A stretch of 64,000 nt of DNA, from assembly GCF_001027285.1 (NCBI RefSeq), contig NZ_CP011509.1:2798501-2862500 (forward strand), written 5' to 3'. A program made the translations under genes and the position numbers. Below, one piece after another: positions 34,201 to 41,330 of this stretch; within the stretch, counting starts at the first letter, position 1, and each line of letters starts with the position of its first letter. The notes beneath the pieces are model-generated. The model had not been told where the DNA came from. It did no database searches and saw only the letters and a list, made by a program, of their open reading frames with translations. The stretch is from Archangium gephyra. Its GTDB lineage: Bacteria; Myxococcota; Myxococcia; Myxococcales; Myxococcaceae.

Positions 34201-36546
34201 TCGGTGTCCTCCGAGCCCCGGTGTGCGGTGAGTGGCGGCGCCAAGCCCTGCTACCAGCGCACGCCCCTGGCGGCGAGCACCAAGGGCGCGCGCAATGGCG
34301 CCTATGGCGACTTCCAGAAGGACATGTTCAGCCGTCCCCGCGTCGCGCTGGTGGGCTCCAACGGCGGCATGCTCCACGCCATCCACGTGGGTGACGCCGT
34401 GGGGACCGCCGCGGATGTCGCCTCGGGCAAGAAGGGCTTTGGCTCCACCTACACCGTGGGCACGGGCGAGGAGCTCTGGGCCTTCATCCCGCCGGATCTG
34501 CTGCCCAAGCTGAGCCTGATGGTGGGCGCCAAGCACGAGTACTTCGTGGATGGCACGCCCATGGTGCGTGACATCTGGGCGGACGGCGGGCTCAAGACGA
34601 CCGCGGAGTCCGCGGCCGACAAGGACGGCACCAAGCAGGCCGACGAGTTCCGCACCATCGCCGTCATCACCGAGCGTGGCGGCGGCCAGCGTTACGTGGC
34701 GCTGGACGTGACGGACCCGTACCTGATGCTCAAGAGCATGGAGGCGCCGTCGGATCCCTCCAGCAAGCCGTTCCGCTGGATGTTCCCCAACGCGTGCGAT
34801 CCCCAGTCGGCCAGCATGGGCCAGTCCTGGTCCAACTTCGCTCCCAAGCCGCCTCCCATCGGACCGGTGCGCCTGGAGGCCACCTCCGGCACGGACGGCA
34901 CCCGTGGGTGGGAGGAGCGCTGGGTGGCGGTGCTCAACGGTGGCTACAGCTCGGACCTGACGCGCGGCCGCGGCGTCTACATGGTGGACGCGTGGACGGG
35001 CAAGATGTTGTGGTCCGCGGAGGCCCAGCCGGGCTTCAAGGCGTCGAGCCCCTACAACGACGTGCTCAACCAGATGATGCCCGTGGCGGCCTCTCCGGCG
35101 CTGGTGGACATCGGCAAGGCGGAGACCGTGGAGCGGGACCTGGACGGCTTCTTCGACACCATGGTCGTCGGCGACATGGGCGGCCAGGCGTGGACGTTCC
35201 GCTTCAAGAAGCCGGGCACGCTGGACGGCTCGGGCCGGGTGACCAACTGGTTCGGTGCGCGCTCGCTGGAGATGCAGCGTGAGGATGGCTCCACCATCGG
35301 GCCGCAGAACGCCCATGAGAAGGCGCCCTTCTTCAACATTCCCTCCAACGTCCTGCAGCCGGACACCGGCTGGCTGCGCAGCTTCATGGGCACCGGCGAC
35401 AAGCAGCACCTGCGCACCACGGCGGGCTCGGACTGCGGACCGGACGACCTGCTGGCCTGCATCCGGCTCAAGTGCAACGTGTCGGCCAAGCTGGTCGCCG
35501 AGGTCAACGGCCAGAAGCGCAGCACCACGCTCAAGTACGAGCTGGGCGTGCTCAAGGAGAACAAGGAGGACTGGGTGACGGGCCTGGGGGATGCGTGCTC
35601 CAGCTCGCGCATGGAGCTGACGGAGCTCTCCATCAGCTGCCCCGCCGCGTCGCTCGGCGCCACCACGTACCCGACGCCCTGGACGGGCGCCGAGAAGACG
35701 TTCAAGACGGAGTCCTTCGCCAAGAGCACCGGCACGAAGTGGACGGGTGACCACCTCAACCTCAACACGAGCGAGCACCCGGACCTGAAGCTGGGTGACG
35801 CGGAGAAGGCGACCGTGGCGAACAACCGCTACTTCGGTTTCCACGCGTACGGTGGCTGGCAGCGCAAGTTCACCGACGAGGATGGCGCGGTGAAGTTCGA
35901 CAAGATGCGCGTGTCGGACAAGAAGAGCGGCTACAGCTGCCCGACGGGCGTCAACTGCTCGCTGGTGGATGTGACCATTCCGGACTCGGCCTACGAGTAC
36001 ATGCCGGCGGACGCCTCGGGCTTCAAGCAGCGCTACATCCCGACGGCGAAGATCCTGGGCCTCAAGCGCGCCGGTTCCGAGGATCCGGGTTGGTTCATCC
36101 GCTACAACAACTCGCTGCTGGAGCGCACGGCGGCCGGCTCGACGGTGCTCGCGGGCATCGTCTTCTGGCCCTCGTTCTCTCCGGCCGCGGGCAAGAGTGG
36201 CTCGGCCTGCTCGCTGACCGGTTCGGGTGACATGTCCTACTCGTGGCAGGCGGACGCCATCACCGGTCTGCCGGACATGGCCGAGGGCTTCCGCACGGGC
36301 CTGGGCTACATCGACAGCAAGGGCCGCGGGACGACCGCTCCTCCGAGCGAGGGCGCGCCCATCATCTCGCTGTCGAAGACGGGCGGCATCCGCTTCGAAG
36401 TGGCGGTGACGAGCCCGGGTGACGCACCCAAGACGGAGGTGCTGCACGACAAGTCCAACGTCACCCCGGACATCTACTGGATGGAGGTGCCGCGCAACCT
36501 GCACGAGTGCCGCCACGAGAACGCCGAGGCCTGCATCCAGCCGTAG
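31285..36546 (+). CDS. pilY1: PilY1-type pilus tip adhesin
   Basis: This 1,753-residue protein has an N-terminal hydrophobic segment (about residues 20-38) for export. A von Willebrand A-like region follows (FLLGNNESMQDF at 88, VIVLTDGAP, TYTIGYGD). The C-terminal half is a PilY1/PilC-type beta-propeller (LWAFIPPDLLPKL, YVALDVTDPYLM, FDTMVVGDMGGQAWTFRF). The metal site DxSxS of the A domain has become GxNxS at Gly90, so metal binding there is probably lost. An EF-hand-like calcium loop DRDNNGKFDVAD starts at Asp834. PilY1 acts with the minor pilins as priming complex and tip adhesin of type IVa pili. It is last in the operon; GGAG lies six bases before the start, and a strong terminator follows 24 bp after the stop. 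Confidence 0.92.
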   Translation: MMRIDFDTMRRALRKPLVRGVGVAAGVVVAGAAGLLARESRSGEVDMPPKAACCTSALAIGDAMINPSQGGDKDFFEVPSSPPSAMFLLGNNESMQDFPQDLPEVATPGWYAANKVPAVPVTPKGDHGSEGSAGLAMDTGCEDPALVSAMSWFDKSSTEPEKNGSIVYDSDGAMPSPFFDPNRFYFSRGRRLSWNVKEGPWTINGNDFNGPMNSYGDTLTACYASVGWDTTDYPYGSIDSPIMTECRACLASKGWWRGPIVTPKTQATNPGQAGPVKELDEPPLRPEAFRKWVLSGRVLNVRPPKFVVARKVLKDVIRIAPNVRMGVATFGEDHGWFDPALILEPLRPSCDDSFPEIKDSVSSTGLNRPLLTNAVNKVVFRNNERSIGEALFALGGYFSSQKSDNKWENWFKQPLNPGDFGWPGCCNGGTYDDPYTGKPGAFWGVDSAEWVKPPYTHPVTGKYLPGQPWENQVSGHKSVCFGCQVSSVIVLTDGAPKYDNSVPITKMMQLLIEKGVKHGARTGLLEGTPVKFDPIDPELNPDVGGINYCDQFVKVDNTEPTPDVYFTKADCDYTDYNWPVGHGVGNKNFMDDVSFFLANMDLRDDMAGVQSMRTYTIGYGDNSAMLQSIARAGKGNFYQANDAVQLRTAILDALGDIRQLSTSFAAANISGVQASGAQASVFVPRFIPRRNRPYEGHLYRFFYYSEFAQGCDSARAKTTLGDDFDLNEDKDCDDTFFVDSDGISYVSPGVPDVKSFKKINIVQENTEGDWVKQSTATPVGDGKVEGGVKAKPFWNLGDTVGKRSAALHCDPSWRPGGAPKDDFTLGRCIFTMIDRDNNGKFDVADNPPVEFHPDNIGELQKYVMAGGDTFCSTLYAKAGLGPWDGTPAQQKTCAETLIRFVRGVDVFDYDGDSNKTEERPCADNKPGEKKSCKLADIFHSTPVTVEAPGEPFLCSLGLNGQCVSTLYEDFSNSVSSEPRCAVSGGAKPCYQRTPLAASTKGARNGAYGDFQKDMFSRPRVALVGSNGGMLHAIHVGDAVGTAADVASGKKGFGSTYTVGTGEELWAFIPPDLLPKLSLMVGAKHEYFVDGTPMVRDIWADGGLKTTAESAADKDGTKQADEFRTIAVITERGGGQRYVALDVTDPYLMLKSMEAPSDPSSKPFRWMFPNACDPQSASMGQSWSNFAPKPPPIGPVRLEATSGTDGTRGWEERWVAVLNGGYSSDLTRGRGVYMVDAWTGKMLWSAEAQPGFKASSPYNDVLNQMMPVAASPALVDIGKAETVERDLDGFFDTMVVGDMGGQAWTFRFKKPGTLDGSGRVTNWFGARSLEMQREDGSTIGPQNAHEKAPFFNIPSNVLQPDTGWLRSFMGTGDKQHLRTTAGSDCGPDDLLACIRLKCNVSAKLVAEVNGQKRSTTLKYELGVLKENKEDWVTGLGDACSSSRMELTELSISCPAASLGATTYPTPWTGAEKTFKTESFAKSTGTKWTGDHLNLNTSEHPDLKLGDAEKATVANNRYFGFHAYGGWQRKFTDEDGAVKFDKMRVSDKKSGYSCPTGVNCSLVDVTIPDSAYEYMPADASGFKQRYIPTAKILGLKRAGSEDPGWFIRYNNSLLERTAAGSTVLAGIVFWPSFSPAAGKSGSACSLTGSGDMSYSWQADAITGLPDMAEGFRTGLGYIDSKGRGTTAPPSEGAPIISLSKTGGIRFEVAVTSPGDAPKTEVLHDKSNVTPDIYWMEVPRNLHECRHENAEACIQP

Positions 36547-36570
36547 GCCGGTTCCTCCGGTGACTCCCAT

Positions 36571-36609
36571 CCCCTCTCCCCAGCACGTGGGAGAGGGGAT
36601 TTTGTTTTG
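36571..36609 (+). terminator. Rho-independent terminator of the minor pilin-pilY1 operon
   Basis: A perfect 10-bp stem CCCCTCTCCC / GGGAGAGGGG (36571-36580 and 36589-36598) with an 8-nt loop is followed by ATTTTGTTTTG. It begins 24 bp after the pilY1 stop. The group II intron starts directly after the T-rich tail. Confidence 0.88.
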
Positions 36610-37047
36610 GTGCGCCCAGCACGGGCGTGGGTTGGAGGTGAAAGTCCTCTGGGCAAGCTGGTCGCAGCGAGCCCGAGCAAACCGCAAGGGGCCGACCGCG
36701 AGGGAGGTTCTGGAGGAAGCGGGGAGCGAAACCGCGAGTCGACGCACAGGAAGCGGATGAGGCGCTGCGAGTCAGGGCGAGCGGGCCAAAGACCGCGAAG
36801 CTCTCGCGACCAAGGACAGACGGCGTAGATCCGACGATTGCGCGGAGAAACCCACGACTCTTACCTGGGGAGACCTCGCCTGACGTCTGAAAGGACGACG
36901 GTCGCCGCGAGGCGGACCGGAGCGAGGAGTCAGCAGAGGCCGTAGTAGCGGCGCCGGGCGCCGGTAGGGATGGCGTGGAAGCCTCACCGAGCCGGGACGA
37001 GCCGGGGTGGCCGCGAAGGGCCAAACGGAAGGAAGGGTGAAACGACG

Positions 37048-38424
37048 GTGAGCCTCCGGAGTGAAAGGCGCCAGACGTCCGCGCAAGCGGAGCTCCCGCT
37101 TGAGGGTAGGGGTGAAGCCCCGAGCGTAGAGCGGAGCGGCGAAGCACCGCGGGCGGCGAGCCGAAACGAGCACCTGGGAAACGACCGCCAGCTGATGGAG
37201 CGGGTGGTCGAGGCTGGCAACGTCAAGGCGGCGTTGCGGCGGGTGAAGCAGAATGGGGGCAGTCCCGGCATCGACGGGATGACGGTGGAAGAGCTGCCCA
37301 CGTGGCTGGTAACGGGCTGGGCCGGTGTGCGGGAGCAACTGCTCTCGGGCACCTACCAGCCCAGGCCGGTGCGCGAGCAGCAGATTCCCAAGAGTGACGG
37401 CGGAGTGCGCAAGCTGGGCATTCCGACGGTGCTCGACCGACTCATCCAGCAGTGCCTGCTTCAGGTACTGCAACCCGGATTCGACGCGAGCTTTTCGCAG
37501 CACAGCTACGGTTTCCGGCCTGGACGAAACGCGCATGACGCGGTGAGTGCCGCGCAGCGCTACATCCAGGAAGGGTACCGAGTGGTAGTGGACGTGGACC
37601 TGGAGAAGTTCTTCGACCGGGTCCATCACGACGTGCTGATGGGCAGACTGGCGAAGCGTCTGGGGGACAAGCGGGTGCTGGGGTTGATTCGCCGCTACCT
37701 CGAAGCCGGAGTCATGGTGAATGGGGTGGTGGTGGAGCGGTATGAGGGGACACCGCAAGGTGGCCCTCTCTCACCGCTGCTGGCCAACGTGCTGCTCGAC
37801 GACGTGGATAAGCAGCTGGAGAAGCGGGGCTTGTGCTTCGTGCGGTACGCCGACGACTGCAACGTGTACGTGAAGTCATGGCGTGCCGGGCAGCGCGTCC
37901 TCCAAACGCTGCGCGGGCTGTACGCGCGGCTGAGGCTGCGAATCAACGAGGAGAAGAGCGCGGTGGACCGGCCGTGGAACCGGAAGTTCCTGGGCTACAG
38001 CTTCTGGGTGGCTCCGGGACGGAAGGTAAAGCGACGAGTGGCCCCCAAGGCCCTGGAGGCGATGAAACAGCGGGTACGAGAGATAACGGCCCGCAGCGGC
38101 GGCCGAAGCATGGCCGCCGTGACGAAGGAGCTGAAGGACTACCTCACCGGCTGGAAGCAGTACTTCCGGCGGGCGGATACTCCGGGCATCTTCGAGGACC
38201 TGGACAGATGGGTCCGACATCGCCTGCGCCAGGTCCAGCTCCGACAGTGGAAGCGAGGCACGACCATCTACCGGGAGCTTCGACGCCGAGGCGCGCCGGA
38301 GGAAATAGCCCGGAGGGTGGCCGCCAACTCGTGCCGGTGGTGGAAGAACTCCGGCATGGCGCTCAGTGTGGTGCTGCCCACCCGCTACTACGACGACCTG
38401 GGAGTCCCCCGACTCGCCAGCTGA
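37048..38424 (+). CDS. ltrA: Group II intron reverse transcriptase/maturase
   Basis: This 458-residue intron-encoded protein starts at GTG 37048, where the family-typical opening SLRSERRQTSAQAELPLEG begins. The reverse transcriptase domain contains IPKSDGGVRKLGIPTVLDR, FSQHSYGFRPGRNAHDAV, GTPQGGPLSPLLANVLLDD and active-site YADD (residues 267-270). The thumb/maturase X domain follows (FLGYSFWV, LKDYLTGWKQYF). The C-terminus is short and no HNH endonuclease domain is present, so it probably uses a target that does not require second-strand cleavage. The frame looks intact and the element may still be mobile. Confidence 0.95.
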   Translation: MSLRSERRQTSAQAELPLEGRGEAPSVERSGEAPRAASRNEHLGNDRQLMERVVEAGNVKAALRRVKQNGGSPGIDGMTVEELPTWLVTGWAGVREQLLSGTYQPRPVREQQIPKSDGGVRKLGIPTVLDRLIQQCLLQVLQPGFDASFSQHSYGFRPGRNAHDAVSAAQRYIQEGYRVVVDVDLEKFFDRVHHDVLMGRLAKRLGDKRVLGLIRRYLEAGVMVNGVVVERYEGTPQGGPLSPLLANVLLDDVDKQLEKRGLCFVRYADDCNVYVKSWRAGQRVLQTLRGLYARLRLRINEEKSAVDRPWNRKFLGYSFWVAPGRKVKRRVAPKALEAMKQRVREITARSGGRSMAAVTKELKDYLTGWKQYFRRADTPGIFEDLDRWVRHRLRQVQLRQWKRGTTIYRELRRRGAPEEIARRVAANSCRWWKNSGMALSVVLPTRYYDDLGVPRLAS

Positions 38425-38436
38425 CCTCAACCGACC

Positions 38437-38510
38437 GAACCGCCGGATGCGGACCCGCTTGTCCGGTGGTGTGGCAGGGGCGCAGGAGGGCTGAACCTCC
38501 TGCCCCCTAT
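38437..38510 (+). ncRNA. Group II intron domains V and VI
   Basis: Domain V folds as CCGCCGGA paired with TCCGGTGG around a GCGG/CCGC upper stem (38441-38468). Domain VI is a hairpin of GCAGGAGG against CCTCCTGC with a loop holding GCTGAA, a candidate branch-point adenosine. The intron ends a few bases later in CTAT. Confidence 0.75.
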
Positions 38511-38534
38511 GCCGATCGGGAAGCGGGGCCCGGC

Positions 38535-41138
38535 TCAGGGGCCGACGTGGACCAGCACGCCGCGCTCGAAGTCGATGAGCTGGCGGGCCACCGCGCGCAC
38601 GTCCTCGGCCGTCACCGCCGCCACGCGCTCGGCGTAGTGCAGGAAGTTCTCCTGGCCCAGGCCGTAGCAGGCGTCCAGCGCGAGCAGCGCGGCGCGCGCG
38701 CCGTTGCGCTGCAGGCCAATCTCATGGGTGCCGATGAGGTGCTGCTTCGCGCGGGCGAGCTCGGCCTCGGGGATGGGCTCGTCGCGCACGCGCGCCAGCT
38801 CCTCGCGGATGCCGGCGAGCGCGGCCTCCACCTTCTCGGGGCTGGTGCCCATGTAGACGGCGAAGTAGCCCGGATCCACGCCCTCGATGGAGAAGCTGCT
38901 CACGCTGTAGGCCATGGAGCGCTTGTCGCGCAGCTCCACGAAGAGGCGCCCGCCCTGGCCGCTGAGCAGCGTGGAGAGCACCTCCAGCGGGTGCCGCCGG
39001 GGGTCGTTCACCCGCACCCCCTGGAAGCCCAGCACCAGGTGGGACTGCGCGCGCGCCAGCTGCTTCTTGGCCGAGCGCGGGGACTCGGGCGGCGGCTCGG
39101 GCCGCACCTCGGGCGGGGGCGCCGCGCGGCCACGGGAGGCACCGAAGGCCTCGTGCGCCAGGGCGAGCACCTCGTCCGTCCTCACGTCTCCCACCACCGT
39201 CAGGGTGAGCTGCGAGGGGTCCATGTACGCCGCGTGGTAGGCGCGCAGCGCGTCCGGCCCCAGCTTCTCCACCGAGGCCTGCTCGCCCAACGAGGACAGC
39301 CGGTAGGGGTGCGTGTGGAAGAGGGTGCGGCCGAAGAGATCGAACGCCACGCCACTGGGCTTGTCCTCGCGGGTGAGGATGTCCTGCAGCAGCAGGGCGC
39401 GCTCGCGCGCCACCTCGGCCTCGGGGAAGCTGGGGTGGAGGAGGCAGTCGGCGAAGAGGCGGAAGGCGTCCTGGAAGTGGCGCGAGAGGAACTCGCCGCG
39501 CAGGCCCACCGAGTTGCGCCCGCCCTGGCCCGAGAGCGAGCCGGCGAAGCTGTCGATGAGGTGGGAGATCTCCTCCGCGTCGTGCGAGGGCGTGCCCCGG
39601 GTGAGGCTGCGGCCGAGCAGCGTGGTGAGGCCGTTGTTCTCCTGCGTCTCGTAGCGCAGGCCTCCTTCGAAGGCGGCGCGCATGGCGAAGAGGGGCACGG
39701 CCCGCTCCTCGCGCACGAGGATGCGCGCCCCGGACGGCAGCCGCTCCTCCACGATCTTCCCGGGAGAGGCGGGCGCGGTGCGGCCCACCTGCAGCGCGGG
39801 TCCACCGGGCACGGCCCTGGGGGCGCGGCGCTCGGCCGGAGCGGCGGGCGTCTCGCGGGACACCCGGTCCAGGATCTCCTCGGCCTGCTCCGCGCCGAAG
39901 GGCGTGCCCGGGGGCAGCAGTCCGGTGACGATGGTCCGGTCGAAGCGCAGGTAGCGCTCGGCCACCTCGCGGATGCGCTCGGGGGTGAGCCGGGCGATGG
40001 CCTCGTAGTAGCGGGCCTCGGCCTCCAGGTCCCCCATGGAGGACTGGTAGTGGCCCATCTTGCGCGCCAGGCCCTGCACCGTCTCGCGCTGGTAGACGGC
40101 CTCGGCCTCGATGAGGGCCTTCACCGTGGCCAGCTCCTCCGCGGGCACCAGGCTCGTGCGCAGCGTGCTCAGCACCCGCACCGTCTCCTCGAGCGCCTGC
40201 GTCAGCTTCGCCGGCGGCAGCGTGAAGCTGGCGGAGAAGAGGCCGGGGTCCCTCGGGGTGTAGGCGTACGCGTGGATGTCGTTGACGAGGCTGCGCTTGC
40301 GCTTGATCTCCAGCACCAGCCGGGAGGCCTCGCCCTGGCCGGCGAGCATCGCCAGCGCATCCAGCGCGGGCACGTCCGGGTGGTCCGCCTGGGGGATGGG
40401 GAAGGCGAGGTTGAAGTAGACCTCCTTCACCTCGTCCGGCCGCAGCAGCACGCGGCGGCGCGCCACCTCGGGCTCGCGCGCGCGGGATACACCTCCCTCG
40501 TAGGGCCGGCCCCAGTCACCGCCGAAGAGCTCCTCCACCCACTGGCGCAGCTCCGCCTCGGTGAAGTCCCCCGCGGCCGACAGCACCAGGTTCTTCGGCG
40601 TGTAGTGCCGCCGGTAGAACTCGAGCACCTTGTCCCGGCTGAAGCTCCGCACGCTCTCCGCGGTGCCGATGACGGGGAAGCGGTAGGGGTGCTCCTGGTA
40701 GGCGGTGGCGAACAAATCGCGCGAGGCGCGCCGGGCCGGCGTGTCCTGGCTGCGCTTGATCTCCTCGCACACCACCTCGATCTCCCGGGCCAGCTCCTCC
40801 GCGTCGAAGGCGGAGGAGCGGATGGCGTCGCCGAGGATGTCCAGGCCCATGCGGGCGAACTGGCTGGCGATGACGATGTGGTAGACCGTCTGGTCGAAGG
40901 ACGTCCAGGCGTTGATCTCCCCGCCGTGGGCCTCCACGTCACGGGCGACCTCTCCGGGGCCGCGGCGGGCCGTGCCCTTGAAGAGCATGTGCTCGTGCAG
41001 GTGGGCCAGGCCGGCCTGGTCGGGGCGCTCGTCGGCGCTGCCGGCCTTGACCCACACCTGGAAGGCGGCCACCCGGGCGGCGTGCTGCTCCTCGAAGACG
41101 ACGGTGAGTCCGTTGGAAAGTGTGTAGCGCTGAGCCAT
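38535..41138 (-). CDS. M16-family zinc metallopeptidase, two fused halves
   Basis: This 867-residue insulinase-family peptidase carries two M16 units in one chain. The first has the inverted zinc motif HLHEH (residues 46-50) and a third ligand Glu near 125 (VVCEEIKRS), so it should be catalytic. The second half (from about 470) lacks HxxEH and keeps the Arg/Tyr-type substrate strand, as non-catalytic partners do. No signal peptide is visible at the chosen start MAQRYTLSNG (ATG 41138), pointing to a cytoplasmic or atypically exported enzyme; a longer frame begins at 41177. Related M16 proteins degrade signal peptides or process small proteins. It is divergent from the coiled-coil gene across 192 bp and convergent with the intron. 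Confidence 0.9.
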   Translation of the reverse strand: MAQRYTLSNGLTVVFEEQHAARVAAFQVWVKAGSADERPDQAGLAHLHEHMLFKGTARRGPGEVARDVEAHGGEINAWTSFDQTVYHIVIASQFARMGLDILGDAIRSSAFDAEELAREIEVVCEEIKRSQDTPARRASRDLFATAYQEHPYRFPVIGTAESVRSFSRDKVLEFYRRHYTPKNLVLSAAGDFTEAELRQWVEELFGGDWGRPYEGGVSRAREPEVARRRVLLRPDEVKEVYFNLAFPIPQADHPDVPALDALAMLAGQGEASRLVLEIKRKRSLVNDIHAYAYTPRDPGLFSASFTLPPAKLTQALEETVRVLSTLRTSLVPAEELATVKALIEAEAVYQRETVQGLARKMGHYQSSMGDLEAEARYYEAIARLTPERIREVAERYLRFDRTIVTGLLPPGTPFGAEQAEEILDRVSRETPAAPAERRAPRAVPGGPALQVGRTAPASPGKIVEERLPSGARILVREERAVPLFAMRAAFEGGLRYETQENNGLTTLLGRSLTRGTPSHDAEEISHLIDSFAGSLSGQGGRNSVGLRGEFLSRHFQDAFRLFADCLLHPSFPEAEVARERALLLQDILTREDKPSGVAFDLFGRTLFHTHPYRLSSLGEQASVEKLGPDALRAYHAAYMDPSQLTLTVVGDVRTDEVLALAHEAFGASRGRAAPPPEVRPEPPPESPRSAKKQLARAQSHLVLGFQGVRVNDPRRHPLEVLSTLLSGQGGRLFVELRDKRSMAYSVSSFSIEGVDPGYFAVYMGTSPEKVEAALAGIREELARVRDEPIPEAELARAKQHLIGTHEIGLQRNGARAALLALDACYGLGQENFLHYAERVAAVTAEDVRAVARQLIDFERGVLVHVGP

Positions 41139-41330
41139 GGAACGTTCGAACCTGACACCGGCCGTGTGGGTAGGCAAGGCAAGCCGGGGACCCTTCCGAC
41201 CAGTCCCTAACGCCTGGAAGCGTGGGCCGCGACCCTGTTGTGAGCCTGGAGACCCGCCGGGAGGGCGGGTTGCGCACGGCGTGTGGAGCGCTGTGGAGAA
41301 GAGGAGGTCCGGGGGTTAACCTCGGCACCC

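Larger units (their letters stand above)
36610..38510 (+). mobile_element. Group II intron, about 1.9 kb, inserted behind a terminator
   Basis: The 5' boundary is inferred from GTGCGCCC at 36610, the GUGYG start of bacterial group II introns, right after the terminator T-tract. The 3' boundary is inferred from a domain VI hairpin ending in AT near 38510. Between them lie about 440 nt of structured RNA sequence, the reverse transcriptase/maturase gene, and domains V-VI. Insertion immediately downstream of a terminator hairpin is the habit of group IIC introns; the subclass is not settled from sequence alone. It sits between convergent genes (pilY1 and an M16 peptidase) and interrupts no coding sequence, so splicing is not needed for host function. 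Boundaries may be off by a few bases. Confidence 0.85.

Noticed and set aside
31093-36747. Open frame of about 1,880 codons on the minus strand opposite pilY1
   Set aside because: Shadow of pilY1; no domains, and pilY1 has ribosome site, operon context and terminator.
38535-41138. M16 peptidase as the mitochondrial-type two-subunit processing peptidase
   Set aside because: Both halves are in one chain and the second lacks zinc ligands, so it fits single-chain bacterial M16 enzymes instead.
41139-41155. Palindromic GAACGTTCGAAC upstream of the M16 gene resembling a LexA-type box
   Set aside because: Half-sites abut without the spacing of known LexA boxes, and no SOS gene is adjacent.
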